In this document: piece by piece, positions 11,028 through 13,524 of the stretch | Numbering within the stretch: position 1 is the first letter of the stretch | Layout of the letters: each line of letters opens with the position of its first letter | Assembly: GCA_030740315.1 (NCBI GenBank) | Contig: JASLXN010000023.1 | Location: forward strand, 1 to 13,524 | Direction of reading: 5' to 3' | From: Dehalococcoidia bacterium | Lineage (GTDB): Bacteria; Chloroflexota; Dehalococcoidia; JACVQG01; JAHKAY01 | DNA: 13,524 nt | Translations under genes and position numbers: made by a program | Notes under the pieces: generated by a model | What the model saw: only the letters and a program-made list of their open reading frames with translations | Told to the model about the DNA's origin: nothing | The model's database searches: none

Positions 11028-11550
11028 CCTTGGCGGAGACCCCTTCCTCATAACGGGCTATGGTGAACAGCAGATCAGCCAGCCTGTTCAGATAGTGAAG
11101 CACCTCGCTGCTGGGCAAAAGGCCCTGATCCCGCACGCGTACCACTGCTCGCTCAGCACGGCGGATGGTGGCCCGTGCCAGATCCAGCGCTGCTGCGCTG
11201 GGACAGCCCCCGGGGAGGATAAAGCGTTGTGGCATGTCCAAGTCCATTTCCAGGGACTCAATGGTCTCTTCCAATCGCCCGGTCATCTCCGCAGTGATGC
11301 GATTCTTGAGGCGTGAGACATCCTCCGGGTGGGGAAGTGCCAACTCTCCGCTGAGTACCACCAACTCCTCCTGTATGGAGCGCACTATGTTGGAGACCTG
11401 TGGGGTGGATAAGCAGCAGGCCAGGCCCAGGGCGGAAGAGGCCTCATCCACAGCGCCGTAGGCCTCGCAGCGAGGGTCGGCTTTAGATACCCGCATGCCG
11501 AAAAGTAGGCTGGTCTCCCCCTCATCACCCTTTTTGTTAAAGGTCTTCAT
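11011..11550 (-). CDS. pduO: PduO-type cob(I)alamin (corrinoid) adenosyltransferase
   Basis: A 179-residue ATP:corrinoid adenosyltransferase that transfers the 5'-deoxyadenosyl group of ATP to Co(I) corrinoid, making the adenosylcobalamin coenzyme. The N-terminal ATP-binding motif reads NKKGDEGETSLLFG (5-18), followed by the K-D-R-EAYGAVDE stretch (23-36). The mid-protein FILPGG (110-115) holds the Phe that helps form four-coordinate cobalamin. The helix LARATIRRAERAVV (124-137) carries the conserved Arg/Glu cluster, and HYLNRLADLLFTIAR (152-166) is the C-terminal family signature. It starts at ATG 11550, overlapping the pyrE stop as ATGA, with GGGGGTAAG just upstream inside pyrE. In corrinoid-dependent lineages such a gene fits salvage of imported cobamides. 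It could equally act on cobyrinic acid diamide; the sequence does not decide between these. Confidence 0.92.
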   Translation of the reverse strand: MKTFNKKGDEGETSLLFGMRVSKADPRCEAYGAVDEASSALGLACCLSTPQVSNIVRSIQEELVVLSGELALPHPEDVSRLKNRITAEMTGRLEETIESLEMDLDMPQRFILPGGCPSAAALDLARATIRRAERAVVRVRDQGLLPSSEVLHYLNRLADLLFTIARYEEGVSAKDDSPN

Positions 11551-12122
11551 TTCTTACCCCCCAGCTTTTCCAGGGGGACAGACGCCTTGCACAGCGGGCA
11601 CTTTTCCGGCGGGTAGGAAGGTGCCGGTGAGCGGTGGGTGGCGAACACCGGCGTTCCGCCCAGGGTGAACTGGGTATCCACGCCGAGGCGGCGGTCAACT
11701 ATAACGGCGATGCCTACTACCCTGGCCCCTACCTTTTCTACGGCGTCAACCATGTGTCTTAAAGAGCCCCCCGTTGTCAGGATATCGTCAATGATGAGTG
11801 CCTTTTCGCCGGGGGCCAAGAGCTGGCCGCCCCTGATGGTGCGTTCCTCCCCTTCCCTATCGGCATAGGCCGAACGCACCCCAAGCTGTCGGGCCACCTC
11901 AAAGGCCAGCGGCACCCCGCCCAAGGTGGGGCCCACAACCACTTCCACGCCCTGGTCACGGAAATGGTATGTTATGGGCCGGCACAGGCGTGTGGTGAGG
12001 CGGGGCTGCTGCAGCACCCGCATCTTCTCCCAGTACACGGGGGAGTGGCGGCCCGAGGTAAGCAGAAAGTGCCCCTCCAGTACTGCTCCCCCCTGACGGA
12101 AGATACGCTCTACTCTATCCAT
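11547..12122 (-). CDS. pyrE: Orotate phosphoribosyltransferase
   Basis: A 191-residue type I phosphoribosyltransferase that probably converts orotate and PRPP to OMP in pyrimidine synthesis. SGRHSPVYWEKMRVL (23-37) is the OPRT N-terminal signature. VVGPTLGGVPLAF (62-74) is the pyrophosphate-binding loop, and IIDDILTTGGS (110-120) is the PRPP-binding motif with Asp112/Asp113. The flexible loop reads DREGEERTIRGG (88-99), the Arg/Glu-rich form rather than the K-K-H form of enteric PyrE. The C-terminus carries CPLCKASVPLEKLG (175-188), a Cys-x-x-Cys tail known in one OPRT subgroup. It starts at ATG 12122, 35 nt after the lepB stop, and ends in an ATGA overlap with the adenosyltransferase gene. 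A purine or xanthine phosphoribosyltransferase is the main alternative, made unlikely by the N-terminal signature. Confidence 0.88.
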   Translation of the reverse strand: MDRVERIFRQGGAVLEGHFLLTSGRHSPVYWEKMRVLQQPRLTTRLCRPITYHFRDQGVEVVVGPTLGGVPLAFEVARQLGVRSAYADREGEERTIRGGQLLAPGEKALIIDDILTTGGSLRHMVDAVEKVGARVVGIAVIVDRRLGVDTQFTLGGTPVFATHRSPAPSYPPEKCPLCKASVPLEKLGGKK

Positions 12123-12157
12123 CGTTTATCACCATGGGTCTCCCGTTGTGGGGCCTG

Positions 12158-12703
12158 TCACCTGGCATGCTCAAAGTTGGGCACCTTGCCCACCCGGTCC
12201 AGCGGCCAGAAGGAAAGCCAGGCCTGCCCCACGATGTTTTCCGCCGGAATAGGGCCTATACTCTCCCAGTCGGCAGAGTCTAGGCTGAAGTTCCGGTTAT
12301 CGCCCAGCACAAAGTATAGCCCATCGTCAATCAGGCGCCGGGCAAAGGTGTAATCTGGGGGCACCTCAATATACGGCTCCATCAGCGGTTCCCCGTTGAT
12401 GTATACCACCCCGTTTTCCGCCTCAACGGCGTCCCCCGGCAGGCCGATAACCCGTTTGATGAGCAGCTTATCCCAAGCCGGGGGGCGCAGAATGACCACA
12501 TCCCCCCGTGTGGGCGGGCGGAAGAGGTAGCGCTCTCCCAGCCTGGTGTATACCAGCTTGTTGACCAGGATGTACTGTCCTTGGTAGAGGCTGGGTTCCA
12601 TACTAGAGCCATACACCTTGTTGGTCTGAACGGTAAACTGGATGGCCGCATATACTACAAGGGCTAAGGCAAGTGTCTGTAATATTTCCCGGAGAATGCG
12701 CAT
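12158..12703 (-). CDS. lepB: Signal peptidase I
   Basis: A type I signal peptidase of 181 residues, the short Gram-positive-like form with a single N-terminal membrane anchor (about residues 8-27) and an extracytoplasmic catalytic domain. It cleaves signal peptides from Sec- and Tat-exported proteins. Box B is GSSMEPSL, with nucleophile Ser34. Box D is LIKRVIGLPGD, with general base Lys83. Box E is GDNRNFSLDS (134-143). All catalytic boxes are intact. It begins at ATG 12703, with no recognisable Shine-Dalgarno sequence and a TATAAT only 14 nt upstream, so the mRNA leader is predicted to be only about 7-8 nt. It heads the operon lepB-pyrE-ATR-hisH. The neighbouring divergent lipoprotein is an exported protein, but lipoproteins are processed by signal peptidase II, so a functional link is not implied. 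Confidence 0.96.
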   Translation of the reverse strand: MRILREILQTLALALVVYAAIQFTVQTNKVYGSSMEPSLYQGQYILVNKLVYTRLGERYLFRPPTRGDVVILRPPAWDKLLIKRVIGLPGDAVEAENGVVYINGEPLMEPYIEVPPDYTFARRLIDDGLYFVLGDNRNFSLDSADWESIGPIPAENIVGQAWLSFWPLDRVGKVPNFEHAR

Positions 12704-12717
12704 TGTATTAGCAAGTA

Positions 12718-12746
12718 ATTATAACCTATCGTTTTGGCCGCTGCCA
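12718..12746 (-). promoter_or_regulatory. Predicted lepB operon promoter
   Basis: A perfect TATAAT lies at 12723-12718 on the minus strand. At 17-nt spacing the -35 position reads TGGCAG (12746-12741), a poor match. Transcription would begin near 12711, only about 8 nt before the lepB ATG, giving a nearly leaderless message for the four-gene operon. Confidence 0.5.
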
Positions 12747-12758
12747 CCGTTATATAAT
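12732..12758 (+). promoter_or_regulatory. Predicted promoter of the SIMPL lipoprotein gene
   Basis: A perfect TATAAT is at 12753-12758. The best -35-like sequence upstream is weak: TTTTGG at 12732-12737 with a 15-nt spacer, or CGTTTT at 12730 with 17 nt. Transcription would begin around 12765 and leave a leader of about 45 nt. Its upstream half overlaps the -35 region of the lepB promoter. Confidence 0.45.
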
Positions 12759-12802
12759 CTAGACGGGCCAGAGGCCTGCCTCGCGGACCTCCTAAGAAAG
12801 AA

Positions 12803-12813
12803 GAGGAAACCTG
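12803..12813 (+). promoter_or_regulatory. Shine-Dalgarno sequence and CTG start of the lipoprotein gene
   Basis: GAGG (12803-12806) is followed by AAAC and then CTG (12811-12813). The spacing is near-normal for initiation. The frame is closed by TAA at 12793-12795, and no ATG, GTG or TTG lies between that stop and the CTG. The next GTG, at 12829, is 22 nt beyond the Shine-Dalgarno sequence and would remove the Lys-Lys of the signal peptide. Confidence 0.6.
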
Positions 12814-13524
12814 AAAAAAGGACTGATTGTGCTTATTGCTGCGGTGTCACTGCTGCTGGCCGCATGCGACACAAAAGATGGAGGGGCCGTCACGTCGGGG
12901 CCTGCGGGTGGCCCTTCTGCCCCTCTGGCCGCTGCCGCGCGTGCATACCCCGGCGTGGGCACCTCACAGCAGTCCGGCCTGTGGGTCACGGGCGCAGGCC
13001 GGGTGACATATACCCCGGATATCGTATTGCTGCGACTGGGCGTAGAGGCCGAGGCGCTCATTGTGGCTGACGCGCAGGTGCAGGCACGCATGGCCATGGG
13101 CAGGGTGCTGGCCGTCCTAGAGGCTAAAGGCGTCCCCAAGGAGGACGTCCAGACCACACAGTTCTCTATTCAGCCGGTCTATCAATGGCTAGAGTCCAAG
13201 AGGAAGCAGGAGCTTACGGGTTACCGGGTAAGCAATATAGTGCAGGTCAAAATCCGGCAGGTATCGGCAGCCGGCGGGGTGATAGATGCCGCTGCCGAGG
13301 TCGGTGGCGATGTGGTACGCATTCAGGGCATAAGCTTTGACATAGATAACCCTTCCCTCCTCCAAGATCAGGCCCGGGACCTGGCCGTGAAAGAGGCGGT
13401 GGCCAAGGCCCAACAGATAGCCGGGGCCGCAGGCATAGCGCTGGCTGAGGTAATCTATATTGGCGAGACCACCTCCAGCCTCCCCACCCACGTTCCTGCC
13501 ATGCGTATGGAGGCCGCTGCTATT
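12811..13524 (+). CDS. SIMPL (DUF541) domain lipoprotein, partial at the right edge, CTG start
   Basis: The first 238 residues of an exported lipoprotein of the SIMPL/DUF541 family; the 3' end is outside the window. Starting at CTG 12811, the protein reads MKKGLIVLIAAVSLLLAAC, a classic lipoprotein signal peptide with lipobox LAAC (16-19) and lipidated Cys19. A Gly/Ala/Pro-rich linker (about 20-55) follows. The SIMPL fold begins at GLWVTGAGRVTYTPDIVLLRLGV (57-79 by position), with a long helix (about 84-108), EDVQTTQFSIQPVY (111-124) and GYRVSN (137-142), all typical of the family. The later segment RDLAVKEAVAKAQQIAGAAGI (from 189) matches the conserved second helix. SIMPL proteins are periplasmic or surface proteins of poorly defined role, found in many bacteria. 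The family call is firm; the cellular function is unknown. The frame is open with no stop through 13524. Confidence 0.9.
   Translation, partial: MKKGLIVLIAAVSLLLAACDTKDGGAVTSGPAGGPSAPLAAAARAYPGVGTSQQSGLWVTGAGRVTYTPDIVLLRLGVEAEALIVADAQVQARMAMGRVLAVLEAKGVPKEDVQTTQFSIQPVYQWLESKRKQELTGYRVSNIVQVKIRQVSAAGGVIDAAAEVGGDVVRIQGISFDIDNPSLLQDQARDLAVKEAVAKAQQIAGAAGIALAEVIYIGETTSSLPTHVPAMRMEAAAI

Noticed and set aside
11028..11051. Upstream ATG for hisH that adds 8 residues.
   Set aside because: No ribosome-binding site precedes it. MIALIDYGAGN at 11027 matches the normal HisH start.
12792..13491. Minus-strand open frames opposite the SIMPL gene (121 and 100 codons).
   Set aside because: The plus strand encodes a continuous, recognisable SIMPL lipoprotein. 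The minus-strand translations show no domain.

Overview
This is a mostly housekeeping stretch of a moderately GC-rich bacterial chromosome. RpoB and RpoC are separate, full-length bacterial polymerase subunits with no large lineage-specific insertions. rpoBC is not preceded by rplJL. Together with the short lepB, the OPRT variant with a CxxC tail and the SIMPL lipoprotein, this suggests Chloroflexota, perhaps Dehalococcoidia. That placement is an inference from gene style and has not been tested by any search.

Layout, left to right. All genes except the last are on the minus strand, so they are transcribed right to left. Positions 1-1516 hold the N-terminal 505 residues of a hydantoinase/oxoprolinase A-type protein, cut by the window edge, with its own sigma70-like promoter at 1632-1660. 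A 324-bp gap also contains a strong hairpin (1763-1794), the likely end of the rpoBC transcript. Next come rpoC (1841-5842) and rpoB (5859-9605), 16 bp apart. They are driven by a promoter with perfect consensus -35 and -10 boxes (9770-9797) and a leader of about 158 nt. Between that promoter and hisH, about 9.8-10.4 kb, lies a small gene graveyard: a fragment of an IS481/IS3-like integrase, a fragment of a malate/L-lactate dehydrogenase-family (LDH2) protein and a fragment of an amidohydrolase.

Positions 10413-12703 hold a compact minus-strand operon, lepB - pyrE - PduO-type cobalamin adenosyltransferase - hisH. pyrE/ATR overlap in ATGA and ATR/hisH overlap by 17 nt, so translation is probably coupled. 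The products serve unrelated pathways: protein export, pyrimidine synthesis, cobalamin activation and histidine synthesis. A 107-bp divergent region with two TATAAT boxes 29 bp apart separates lepB from the only plus-strand gene, a SIMPL/DUF541 lipoprotein that runs off the right edge. This gene appears to start at a CTG codon: that codon has a well-placed Shine-Dalgarno sequence and gives a textbook lipoprotein signal peptide, while no ATG, GTG or TTG start fits.

I see no convincing undescribed multi-gene system. The observations most worth a second look are the CTG start, the layered gene fossils next to the rpoB promoter, and the back-to-back promoters between lepB and the lipoprotein gene.
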